From NCBI GenBank assembly GCA_002070395.1, contig MWDE01000013.1:1-60596 (forward strand): a stretch of DNA of 60,596 nt. The letters run 5' to 3'. The notes beneath the pieces were generated by a model, which searched no databases, was not told the origin of the DNA, and saw only the letters and a list, made by a program, of their open reading frames with translations. Every line of letters begins with the position of its first letter. The first letter of the stretch is position 1. Shown in pieces: positions 53,280-60,596 of the stretch. The stretch is from Synergistetes bacterium ADurb.Bin155. Lineage in GTDB: Bacteria; Synergistota; Synergistia; Synergistales; Thermovirgaceae. A program made the position numbers and the translations under genes.

Positions 53280-55949
53280 ATGACGAAAACCGGGGATGAA
53301 AGAAAAAGATACGTTTTTCATTTCACCGAGGGCAGCGCCGAAAAGAGATCTCTTCTGGGTGGTAAGGGGGCCAATCTGGCAGAGATGCTTAAGATCGGCC
53401 TTCCCGTTCCGCCGGGGTTCACCATTTCGACCGAGGCCTGTCTCAGTTACCTTGAAAAAGGGAGTCAATTCCTGGACGAAGTCTGGGGTGAGATCCGGGG
53501 TGCCATGACCGATCTCGAAAAGGAGACAGGCAAGACCTTCGGCGGGACCGCCAACCCGCTTCTCGTCTCGGTCCGTTCGGGGGCTGCGGTCTCCATGCCG
53601 GGTATGATGGACACCATACTGAACCTCGGCCTCAATGCCGACTCCGTCAAAGCCCTTTCAGCGGAGTCGGGCGATGAGAGGTTCGCCCTTGACAGCTACA
53701 GGAGGTTCATCCAGATGTTTTCCAACGTGGTCCTGGGCTTGGACGGGGCTGTCTTTGAGAATGTCCTTCACCAGGTCAAGAAGGACCTCGGGGTCACCTA
53801 CGATTTCCAGGTCCCTCCATCCGCCTGGAAGGGCGTTATTTCGCGGTATCTCAAGATAGTGGAGCACGAGACGGGCGCTCCCTTTCCGGAAGACCCGTGG
53901 GTCCAACTGAAGAGATCCGTTGAGGCGGTCTTTCTCAGTTGGAAGAACCCCAGGGCCATCACCTACAGGAGGATCAACAGGATCCCCGACGACTTGGGCA
54001 CGGCCGTCAACGTCATGGCCATGGTCTTCGGCAACCTGGGGGATGACTGCGGGACGGGCGTATGCTTCACCAGGAACCCTTCAACGGGGGAGAAAAAACT
54101 GTACGGCGAGTTCCTCGTGAACGCCCAGGGCGAGGATGTCGTAGCTGGCATCAGGACCCCGAACCCCATCGACGAATTCGGGTCACGGCTGCCCGAGGCC
54201 GACAGGGAACTCCACCGGATCGCGGAGCTGCTGGAGAAGCACTACAAGGATGTCCAGGATATCGAGTTCACCGTCGAACGGGGCAAGCTTTACATGCTTC
54301 AGACCCGAGGCGCCAAACGCACTGCCAAGGCCGCGGTAAGGACTGCCGTGGATATGCATGCTGAAGGGCTCATCGATGCCGCCACAGCCGTATCCAGGGT
54401 GACCCCGGACCAGGTGGAACAGCTCCTCCACAAGCAGATAGACCCCGAGGCCACCTTCGATATTGCCGCCAAGGGGCTACCCGCGTCACCGGGAGCGGCG
54501 GTGGGCATAGCCGTTTTCGATGCCGATGAAGCCGAGAAGGTGGCCCAGTCGGGGCAACCGGTCATCCTCGTGAGGCCGGAGACGACCCCCGACGATATCC
54601 ATGGTCTTTATGCCGCCCAGGGGGTTCTGACCAGCAGGGGCGGAATGACGAGCCATGCCGCCGTTGTCGCAAGGGGGCTTGGGAAACCCTGCGTTTCGGG
54701 GTGTGAATCGTTGACCATTGACGCCGCTAAGGGTGTTATGACCGTCGGTGGCCGATCACTGAAAAAGGGTGAGACCCTCACCATCGACGGGTCAAAGGGG
54801 CACGTGATCTTTGGCGAAGTGTCCCTTGTCCAGCCCTCCTTCACCGATGATTTCAGGGAACTGCTCGTTATCGCCGATTCCGTGTCGGCCCTTGAAGTCT
54901 GGGCGAACGCCGATACCCCTGACGACGCGCAGAGGGCGAGGTCCTTCGGCGCCAGGGGTATAGGTCTTTGCAGGACGGAACATATGTTCATGGCCGCGGG
55001 GAGGCTCCCCGTGATGCATGAGATGATCCTCGCCAAGGATAGACAGTCCAGGGTAAGGGCGCTCGAGGTCCTCAAGGGAATGCAGAAAGAGGACTTCCGG
55101 GGGATCTTCAGGGCCATGGAGGGGCTCCCGGTTACCATAAGGCTGCTCGATCCGCCCCTCCACGAGTTCCTTCCGAAGGAACACGAGCTCAGGGAGACCA
55201 TTTCCTCCATCAAGGCTGACAGCGAAGCCTCACCGGAGGACCTGGTGCACGCGGAAGCGGTCCTGGCCAGAGTCCTGTCGCTCCAGGAGAACAACCCCAT
55301 GCTCGGTTTCAGGGGATGCCGCCTGGGACTCGTCTACCCCGAGATCTACGAGATGCAGATCGCTGCGATCATCGAGGCAGCCTGCGAACTCAAGAAGGAG
55401 GGAGTGGACGTCAGGCCCGATATCATGATGCCCCTGGTGGGGACCCGGGAAGAGATGAAGAGGCTGCTGTCGATGGTGAATGACATCGCGGGAGGCATCA
55501 TCCCACGGCTTGGTGTGGAAGACCTTCACTACCTGGTCGGGACCATGATCGAGGTCCCCAGGGCGGCCCTCGTCGCGGGGGATATCGCCGAATTCGCCGA
55601 GTTCTTCAGCTTCGGGACCAATGACCTCACCCAGACCACCTTCGGCTATTCCAGGGACGACGCGGAGGGCAAATTCCTGGCCCAGTACGTCAACGACGGT
55701 GTCCTTCCCGATAACCCCTTCCATGAACTGGACCGAGAAGGGGTCGGCAGGCTTATGTCCATCGCGGCAACGGAAGGAAGGAACAAACGCCCCCGGATCC
55801 AGATAGGCATATGCGGCGAACATGGCGGGGACCCCAAGAGCATCGCCTTCTGTCACCAGCTGGGCCTGGACTATGTCAGCTGTTCCCCCTTCCGGATACC
55901 CGTGGCTAGACTTTCCGCCGCCCATTCGCAACTGGGCCTCCTGGATTGA
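53280..55949 (+). CDS. ppdK: Pyruvate, phosphate dikinase
   Basis: PPDK interconverts pyruvate, ATP and Pi with PEP, AMP and PPi, important in fermenters that save ATP through PPi. The N-terminal ATP-grasp has GGKGANLAEM and SVRSGAAVSMPGMMDTILNLG. The swivelling domain has GGMTSHAAVVARGLGKPCV, with the catalytic His and the regulatory Thr next to it. The PEP-binding barrel ends in CSPFRIPVARLSAAH. Length 889 is standard. Together with Pyk and the upstream regulator it controls the PEP-pyruvate node. Confidence 0.98.
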   Translation: MTKTGDERKRYVFHFTEGSAEKRSLLGGKGANLAEMLKIGLPVPPGFTISTEACLSYLEKGSQFLDEVWGEIRGAMTDLEKETGKTFGGTANPLLVSVRSGAAVSMPGMMDTILNLGLNADSVKALSAESGDERFALDSYRRFIQMFSNVVLGLDGAVFENVLHQVKKDLGVTYDFQVPPSAWKGVISRYLKIVEHETGAPFPEDPWVQLKRSVEAVFLSWKNPRAITYRRINRIPDDLGTAVNVMAMVFGNLGDDCGTGVCFTRNPSTGEKKLYGEFLVNAQGEDVVAGIRTPNPIDEFGSRLPEADRELHRIAELLEKHYKDVQDIEFTVERGKLYMLQTRGAKRTAKAAVRTAVDMHAEGLIDAATAVSRVTPDQVEQLLHKQIDPEATFDIAAKGLPASPGAAVGIAVFDADEAEKVAQSGQPVILVRPETTPDDIHGLYAAQGVLTSRGGMTSHAAVVARGLGKPCVSGCESLTIDAAKGVMTVGGRSLKKGETLTIDGSKGHVIFGEVSLVQPSFTDDFRELLVIADSVSALEVWANADTPDDAQRARSFGARGIGLCRTEHMFMAAGRLPVMHEMILAKDRQSRVRALEVLKGMQKEDFRGIFRAMEGLPVTIRLLDPPLHEFLPKEHELRETISSIKADSEASPEDLVHAEAVLARVLSLQENNPMLGFRGCRLGLVYPEIYEMQIAAIIEAACELKKEGVDVRPDIMMPLVGTREEMKRLLSMVNDIAGGIIPRLGVEDLHYLVGTMIEVPRAALVAGDIAEFAEFFSFGTNDLTQTTFGYSRDDAEGKFLAQYVNDGVLPDNPFHELDREGVGRLMSIAATEGRNKRPRIQIGICGEHGGDPKSIAFCHQLGLDYVSCSPFRIPVARLSAAHSQLGLLD

Positions 55950-55984
55950 GCTTCGGGACGTGAGAGGACAAGGTTTTGTAGGCC

Positions 55985-56015
55985 GTGGGGCCGCCGCTCG
56001 AAGTGGCGGCCCCAC
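55985..56015 (+). promoter_or_regulatory. Perfect 11-bp hairpin between ppdK and dgt
   Basis: GTGGGGCCGCC (55985-55995) pairs without mismatch with GGCGGCCCCAC (56005-56015) around a nine-base loop. No T-run follows; the dgt ribosome-binding site (GGAGG, 56023) starts about eight bases downstream. It could be a partial terminator, an mRNA stabiliser for ppdK, or a control on dgt. Confidence 0.6.
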
Positions 56016-56031
56016 TCGCGAAGGAGGCATC

Positions 56032-57060
56032 ATGCCAAGAGAAGCACCCAGGATCCGATGGGAGAGGATCGAGAGGATCATCCTCGACCCCTGCGCTGCT
56101 TTCAGTGATGAGAGCCGGGGAAGGATGCGGGAAGAGCCACTTTGTCCCTTGAGGACCATCTACCAGCAGGACCGGGACAGGATAATCCACTCGAAAGCCT
56201 TCAGGAGGTTGAAGCACAAGACCCAGGTGTTGCTCCTCCCCGAGGGGGATCATTACAGGACGAGGCTCACCCATACCCTGGAGGTCTGCCAGGTGGCCAG
56301 GACCATCGCCAGGGCCCTGGCCCTTAACGAGGACCTGACTGATGCCATCGCCCTTGGGCATGATCTTGGGCACACGCCCTTCGGCCACATGGGTGAAAAG
56401 GTACTGGACAGGATCGCGAAGGAAAACGGGCTCGCTGGGTTCTCCCATGCCAGGCAGAGCCTGAGGGTGGTCGACTGCCTCGAAAAGGATGGCCGGGGGT
56501 TGAACCTGTCAATGGAGGTCCGCGACGGCATCCTGAAACACTCCAAGGGGCAGGTGGATGTGCGGGAGGGGTTTCCCGGCGGAGAACCGGTCTTGACCAA
56601 TGAAGCAAGGGTCGTCCGGATCTCCGACTCCATTGCTTACCTGAACCACGACCTGGACGACGCTTTAAGGGCGGGCATCGTCAGAAACGAGGATATACCG
56701 CCATCGGTCACATCCAAGCTCGGGGTGACCCACGGCGAGAGGATAGGCAGGATGGTCGAAAGCGTCGTCTCCAACAGCGGCTGCGGCGGTGTGCGAATGG
56801 GCGACGAACTCCTTGAGGTCGTCGAGGTACTCCGTTCTTTCCTTTACGACAGGGTCTATGCTTCAGACAGGGTGCTCCGCGAGGAACCCAGGGTGACCTA
56901 CGTACTATCCGCGCTTTTCGGCCATTTTCTTGATAACCCGCCCGAGGCCTGCTGCTGTGGTGACACTGCCCTTGCTGCTCTGGATCACATTTCAGGCATG
57001 ACCGACAGGTACGCCCTGGCTTTCTTCGAGAGGACGATCCTTCCCAGCCCCTGGCCGTGA
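56032..57060 (+). CDS. dgt: Deoxyguanosinetriphosphate triphosphohydrolase-like protein
   Basis: This HD-domain enzyme removes triphosphate from dNTPs. RTIYQQDRDRIIHSKAFRRL and KTQVLLLPEGDHYRTRLTHTLEV give the first His, and ALGHDLGHTPFGHMGE holds the HD pair. YLNHDLDDALRAG supplies the last metal-binding Asp. GGAGG is seven or eight bases before ATG 56032. Length 342 fits the shorter dGTPase-like group. It converges on the PBP1A gene 15 bases away, with no clear terminator between. Confidence 0.94.
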   Translation: MPREAPRIRWERIERIILDPCAAFSDESRGRMREEPLCPLRTIYQQDRDRIIHSKAFRRLKHKTQVLLLPEGDHYRTRLTHTLEVCQVARTIARALALNEDLTDAIALGHDLGHTPFGHMGEKVLDRIAKENGLAGFSHARQSLRVVDCLEKDGRGLNLSMEVRDGILKHSKGQVDVREGFPGGEPVLTNEARVVRISDSIAYLNHDLDDALRAGIVRNEDIPPSVTSKLGVTHGERIGRMVESVVSNSGCGGVRMGDELLEVVEVLRSFLYDRVYASDRVLREEPRVTYVLSALFGHFLDNPPEACCCGDTALAALDHISGMTDRYALAFFERTILPSPWP

Positions 57061-57075
57061 GATCCCCGCGATCTT

Positions 57076-59460
57076 CTAATCGGAGATGCCGTACTCCTTG
57101 AGCAATTCCTGGAACCTGTCCTCGATCTCCTTGGGGGTTCTCTCCCTCGGTCTAGTCGGGGTGGAGGTCGGCTTCTTGGCACCGGTTGGGGCCGGGGGCG
57201 GTGCGAAGGAGGGCGCCTGCGGTCTCTCATAAAAGAGAGGTTCCTCCGCGGGGAGAGCGGTAGCGGCAGTCATGTCCGAAACAGAGATACTGTAGAGCCC
57301 GGCCATTTGGGCAGGAACGCCGAGGACCTCCTCATCCCTGGGCGAAAGCAGCATCCTGGGCTCGTTTGTATCGGATTCGGCCATTATCCATGAACCCCCA
57401 TGAAGGGGACAGGTAGAAAGGGGAGCTTCACCGGAAGGAAGGAGGATGACCGTCGAAGGGCAACCCTCCGCCGACAGGAACCCGGAATCCTTGCATATGG
57501 TCACGGCATCCACCATCGCTTCCTCGGGTACCTCGAAGTTCTCCCTGAGGGTCAGGTACTTCACCGCCTTGCTGACAAAGGCCTGCCAGACCGGGGCCGC
57601 GATCACACCGCCCGTAGCGGTTTTGCCCAGGGATTTGTTATCGTCGTTGCCGGCGTATACCACCACCACGAGGCCCGGCACCCCCCCCGCGAACCAAGCG
57701 TCGGTGTACCCGTTGGTCGTCCCCGTCTTGCCGAAGACTTCGTACCCCGGGACCCTGGCCCTTGTTCCTGTTCCCGACCGGACGACCTCCATCAGGACGG
57801 AACGCATCGAAAGGGCGATCTCCTCGGGGACGGCTGGAGAGAGAGTGGGGCCGTACTGCTCCAACACCTCGCCGGCGGCGGTGCTGACCCGCCTTATGGA
57901 GTAGGGTTGGATCCTCGAACCCCCGTTGGCGAAGACGCTGTAGGCCGATGCCATCTCCAGGGGGGTGACGTTGGCGGAACCCAGCGCCAGCGAGAGGTCG
58001 TTAGGGATGTGGGGCGATGTGAAGCCGAACCGGCGCGCCAGGTCGATGATCCCCGGTATGCCTGTGATATGGGCCACCCTGACCGCCGAGGTATTGTAGG
58101 AATGGACCAGGGCCTGGAGCAGCGTCACCTCTCCCTTGTACTCTTTAGTGTAGTTGCCCGGTTCCCAGATATCCCGTTCTCCCCGTTCGTCTATACCGTT
58201 ATCGTAGGAAACCGGGGCGTCGAGGACATGGTCCACCGGTCGCAGCCCCTTCATGAGGGCAGCCGTGTACACAAAGGGTTTGAAGGACGAACCGGGCTGG
58301 CGAAAAGCCTGGGTCGCCCGGTTGAACTTGGATTGCTCGAAATCCTTCCCGCCGACCATGGCCAGGATCTCTCCCGTGCCGGGGTCGATAGCCACGATGG
58401 CCCCCTCGCTCTTCAGACCCTTGATGGACTCCTCGGCCGCGTGTTGTACGTCCAGGTCAAGGGTTGTGTGAACCCTGAGCCCCCCTCGGTAGACCATGTC
58501 GCTGCCGTAGGTGGGGAGGAGTTGCTCGAAAAGGATGTGGGCGATGAAGTAGGGTGCCTCGTCGAACATGATGGCCGGTTTTTTGAGGGTCTGGAAATCC
58601 AGCTCGATCCTCCTGGCTCCTTGGGCCTGTTCCGGCGTTATCATTCCCTCGTGGACCATCCTGCCCAGGACGTAGGCCTGCCTCTCCGATGCTCTTTCGG
58701 GGTGCCGCAAGGGTGTGTAGTACTCGGGACCCTTGACTATCCCTGCGAGAAGGGCCGCCTCGGAGAGGTCCAGCTCCGAGGGTTCCTTGTTGAAGTAAAG
58801 TAGCGAGGCGGAATGGATCCCCCATGCCCCGTGGCCGAAGTAGATCATGTTGAGGTACATTTCGAGGATCTGCTCCTTGGAGTAGATCTTCTCCAGCCGG
58901 ACAGACAAGATCGCTTCCTTTATCTTTCTCTGGAGGGTCTTCTCCTTGGTGAGGAAGAGGTTCCACGCAAGTTGCTGGGTTATCGTGCTGGCGCCCTGGA
59001 CGGTTTTGCCGCTCCTGAAGTTCACCCAGAAGGCCCTGATGATCCCGACGAAGTCGAGGCCCCTGTGGCTGTAAAAGGCGCTGTCCTCAGCCGCGATGGA
59101 CGCCTCCTGCATGACCAAGGGGATCTGGGAAAGGGGTACCCAGGTCCTGTTCTCATGAAAAAGCCTGGTGATGACTTTTTCGTTCCGGTCGTAAACGATG
59201 GTGGACAGGTCCGGTTCATAATTGGCCATTTCCTCCAAAGAAGGGAGGGTCGAGGCCGCGTCCCTGATGAGCAGGACGCCCACAACGGAAGCCACGGCGA
59301 AAAGGAATATTACAAAGAAGGCAAGGATCAGGGCCAGCTTGCCGAGAAAACCGGACTTCCTGGGAGCGGACCTCCTGCTGGTCCCCCGGGAGGTTCTATC
59401 GTTCTTCGTGGTCCTTTGGGGCTGTTTCTTCTTGAAGAAATTGAAGATATTGTTCTTCAT
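57076..59460 (-). CDS. Penicillin-binding protein 1A (bifunctional class A)
   Basis: This enzyme polymerises and cross-links peptidoglycan. A basic N-terminal tail precedes one membrane helix (LALILAFFVIFLFAVASVVGV, about residues 41-62). The GT51 glycosyltransferase has AAEDSAFYSHRGLDFVGI, GASTITQQLAWN and the EKIYSKEQILEMYLN block. The transpeptidase has GSSFKP (SxxK), HSYNTSA (SxN) and FGKTGTTNG (KTG). The C-terminus is a Pro-rich linker with a short helix. ATG 59460 follows GGAGGCGGC; a further upstream ATG exists but lies beyond the probable promoter. Confidence 0.96.
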   Translation of the reverse strand: MKNNIFNFFKKKQPQRTTKNDRTSRGTSRRSAPRKSGFLGKLALILAFFVIFLFAVASVVGVLLIRDAASTLPSLEEMANYEPDLSTIVYDRNEKVITRLFHENRTWVPLSQIPLVMQEASIAAEDSAFYSHRGLDFVGIIRAFWVNFRSGKTVQGASTITQQLAWNLFLTKEKTLQRKIKEAILSVRLEKIYSKEQILEMYLNMIYFGHGAWGIHSASLLYFNKEPSELDLSEAALLAGIVKGPEYYTPLRHPERASERQAYVLGRMVHEGMITPEQAQGARRIELDFQTLKKPAIMFDEAPYFIAHILFEQLLPTYGSDMVYRGGLRVHTTLDLDVQHAAEESIKGLKSEGAIVAIDPGTGEILAMVGGKDFEQSKFNRATQAFRQPGSSFKPFVYTAALMKGLRPVDHVLDAPVSYDNGIDERGERDIWEPGNYTKEYKGEVTLLQALVHSYNTSAVRVAHITGIPGIIDLARRFGFTSPHIPNDLSLALGSANVTPLEMASAYSVFANGGSRIQPYSIRRVSTAAGEVLEQYGPTLSPAVPEEIALSMRSVLMEVVRSGTGTRARVPGYEVFGKTGTTNGYTDAWFAGGVPGLVVVVYAGNDDNKSLGKTATGGVIAAPVWQAFVSKAVKYLTLRENFEVPEEAMVDAVTICKDSGFLSAEGCPSTVILLPSGEAPLSTCPLHGGSWIMAESDTNEPRMLLSPRDEEVLGVPAQMAGLYSISVSDMTAATALPAEEPLFYERPQAPSFAPPPAPTGAKKPTSTPTRPRERTPKEIEDRFQELLKEYGISD

Positions 59461-59510
59461 GCCGCCTCCTGGTTTAACCGTGAGCTCCCAAGTGAACAAC
59501 GGACCATAGA

Positions 59511-59539
59511 AGAATACCAAAAAAAGGGCATTTTACGAA
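59511..59539 (-). promoter_or_regulatory. Candidate promoter of the PBP1A gene
   Basis: On the minus strand TTCGTA (59539-59534) and TGGTATTCT, an extended -10 with TATTCT at 59516-59511, are 17 bases apart. Transcription would begin near 59504. It lies between the gene and the IS boundary at 59559, so the insertion did not destroy it. Confidence 0.5.
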
Positions 59540-59558
59540 GTTCCTGTTTATCAAGCGC

Positions 59559-59618
59559 TGTCAACGGACAGGGAAAATGTCATGGGTTAGGTACCAAAAC
59601 GGGACAGGCAAAATGTCA
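59559..59618. repeat. Terminal inverted repeat of the right IS, with two binding motifs
   Basis: GGACAGGGAAAATGTCA (59566-59582) and GGACAGGCAAAATGTCA (59602-59618) lie 36 bases apart. The second contains the transposase stop codon. They are the same motif as the pair at 201-245, read on the opposite strand. Confidence 0.75.
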
Positions 59619-60596
59619 TCCCCTCCAGGGTATCTGCTCAAGAGAATGCTCACGGATCCTCTTTCTGCTAGCCATCCTTTCGTACTCCCTTTTCCATGGA
59701 TGGTCAGGTCTGGGAGTCCAGGGCTTTCTCACCCTTTCCCCCGTGGATGATGTTGCCGCGTTCGCTCCTTTAGGGGTCTTCTTTTCTGCTCCTTCCTCGA
59801 CCCTCACCAGTTCGTGGAAGGCCCCCTGGCGGTGTAAAACCGTCCTCCCGTCCAGGAGGTCCAGGACCTCCACCTCAACCCCTTTGCGGAACAGGACCTT
59901 TCTGCCCTGGGAGTCCAGGGCGGACCACTTCCGGCCCTTCCACGAGACCGTGGAATCGCCGGTCACCTTCCGGAAGGCCCTGCGGCACAGGATGAGGGCG
60001 AGGTCCTCCTTTGAAGGCGCCGGCACGAAGGCCGTCGCTTCATCCTTCGGCGGTACGGCAAAGAGATCGTTATGCCTGGTCCTGTAGGAAGCGAGGAAGG
60101 CGTTGGCCTCCTCTGGTGTGGATACCCCCGCCACCCTCAGGTCGACCACCAGGCGGTGCTGCAAGGTCCCCCAGAGCCTCTCTATGCGCCCCTTAGCCTG
60201 GGGGGAGAGGGCCTTGATGGGGTTTATGCCCAGGATCTCCAGGGCCTTGCCGAACTGGGTCCTTCCTTCCCCGGCTCCCCGCAGCTCCTCCGTGAGGGAG
60301 AGCTTTGAAGGGCTGGGGGAAAAGAAGATGGAGTGGGCGTCGGAATACAGGGAGCGGGGTATTCCGTAACTGAGGATGGTCTCTTCCAGGACGTGGAAGT
60401 AGCCGTCAAGGCACTCCGTGCGCTCGAACCTCAGGGCCGTGACGCTGCCCGTGGCGTCATCGATGGCGCCGTGAAGGGTGATCATTGAGCCGTTGGAGAG
60501 CCAGTCGAAGGGGGAGGCGTCTATTTGGAGCATCTGGCCGAAGCGCTCCATCCGGGCCCTCCTCCTTCGCTTCCTGGGTCCCTTATGGGAGAAGGG
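59616..60596 (-). CDS. Transposase, C-terminal fragment with DDE catalytic core (partial at window edge)
   Basis: About 326 codons are visible, running in from the right edge with no interruption. A basic stretch KRRRRARMERFGQ leads into the catalytic core: first Asp in MLQIDASPFDWL, IDDATGSVTALRF, second Asp in SLYSDAHSIFF, and the Glu in QAKGRIERLWGTLQHRLVVD. This is the integrase-like (rve) arrangement of ISNCY/IS1202 transposases. The C-terminal domain includes KVTGDSTVSWKGRKW, a Mu-transposase-like beta domain. The reading frame is intact, so the copy may be active. The N-terminal DNA-binding part lies outside the window; its equivalent from another copy is at 1-177. Confidence 0.88.
   Translation of the reverse strand, partial: PFSHKGPRKRRRRARMERFGQMLQIDASPFDWLSNGSMITLHGAIDDATGSVTALRFERTECLDGYFHVLEETILSYGIPRSLYSDAHSIFFSPSPSKLSLTEELRGAGEGRTQFGKALEILGINPIKALSPQAKGRIERLWGTLQHRLVVDLRVAGVSTPEEANAFLASYRTRHNDLFAVPPKDEATAFVPAPSKEDLALILCRRAFRKVTGDSTVSWKGRKWSALDSQGRKVLFRKGVEVEVLDLLDGRTVLHRQGAFHELVRVEEGAEKKTPKGANAATSSTGERVRKPWTPRPDHPWKREYERMASRKRIREHSLEQIPWRG

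Larger units (their letters stand above)
59559..60596 (-). mobile_element. 3' part of an ISNCY/IS1202-like insertion sequence, cut by the window edge
   Basis: The IS begins at TGTC (59559) and runs off the right edge. Its terminal structure matches, in inverted orientation, the end of the copy at 201-252. The transposase is on the same strand in both, so the two copies are in direct orientation about 59 kb apart. Confidence 0.75.

Noticed and set aside
57400..58803. 467-codon plus-strand frame opposite the PBP1A gene
   Set aside because: PBP1A motifs on the other strand are complete; the antisense product has no recognisable domain and no ribosome-binding site.

Overview
Organism. This is about 60 kb of GC-rich (roughly 60%) chromosomal DNA from an anaerobic, amino-acid- or organic-acid-fermenting bacterium. 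The pointers are an EtfB/EtfA/FAD-lactate-dehydrogenase cluster, a TAXI-type TRAP solute receptor, pyruvate phosphate dikinase with its regulator, a carboxyltransferase (OadA/PycB type), an ornithine/alanine-racemase-like protein, flavin-dependent ThyX and a HutP-like regulator. Gene content and order fit Synergistota best, with deep-branching Clostridia as the alternative. This is an inference from gene content; no phylogeny was run.

Layout. Both window edges lie inside minus-strand copies of an ISNCY/IS1202-like insertion sequence: the 5' part of one copy at 1-252 and the 3' part of another at 59559-60596. Between them is almost gap-free housekeeping DNA. 315-3715: tRNA-Arg and an electron-transfer-flavoprotein/lactate dehydrogenase operon. 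3833-4813: a small exported protein and a cold-shock gene with a strong promoter, 5' hairpin and terminator. 4855-6666: a divergent pair, TAXI receptor and HutP-like RNA-binding regulator. 6762-10602: rpmE, thyX, a DUF1385 protein, prfA and prmC. 10658-14534: trxB with a C-terminal thioredoxin-like extension, a PfkB kinase, a low-molecular-weight phosphatase and an M48 protease. 14574-24375: dnaX, dnaE, mtrB (TRAP), pyk, nudix, nfo and a racemase. 24394-30806: cdaA, cdaR, glmM, galU, glmS ribozyme, glmS. 30813-32661: a minus-strand unit of perR, a small membrane protein and an exported protein. 32811-57060: tRNA-Gln, then glmU, prs, rplY, pth, mfd, mazG, oadA, nfu, phoH, pgpH, ybeY, corC, cdd, era, recO, glyQ, glyS, the PPDK regulator, ppdK and dgt. 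57076-59460: a penicillin-binding protein 1A on the minus strand.

How the genes work together. c-di-AMP is made by CdaA (with CdaR) and probably degraded by PgpH. GlmS, GlmM and GlmU form the complete GlcN6P-to-UDP-GlcNAc route, and PBP1A uses the peptidoglycan made from it. Pyk and PpdK/PPDK-regulator set the PEP-pyruvate balance. DnaX/DnaE, Mfd, Nfo, RecO, MazG, the nudix enzyme and Dgt cover replication, repair and nucleotide-pool hygiene.

Most notable observation. A well-conserved glmS ribozyme starts exactly at the last base of the galU stop codon. GlcN6P-triggered self-cleavage would therefore cut the galU-glmS transcript inside the UAG and leave galU without a stop codon. Also notable are a bona fide TRAP (MtrB) gene that overlaps pyruvate kinase and a HutP homologue in the same window. 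Both are amino-acid-sensing RNA-binding regulators best known from Bacillus, and neither has its classical target operon nearby.
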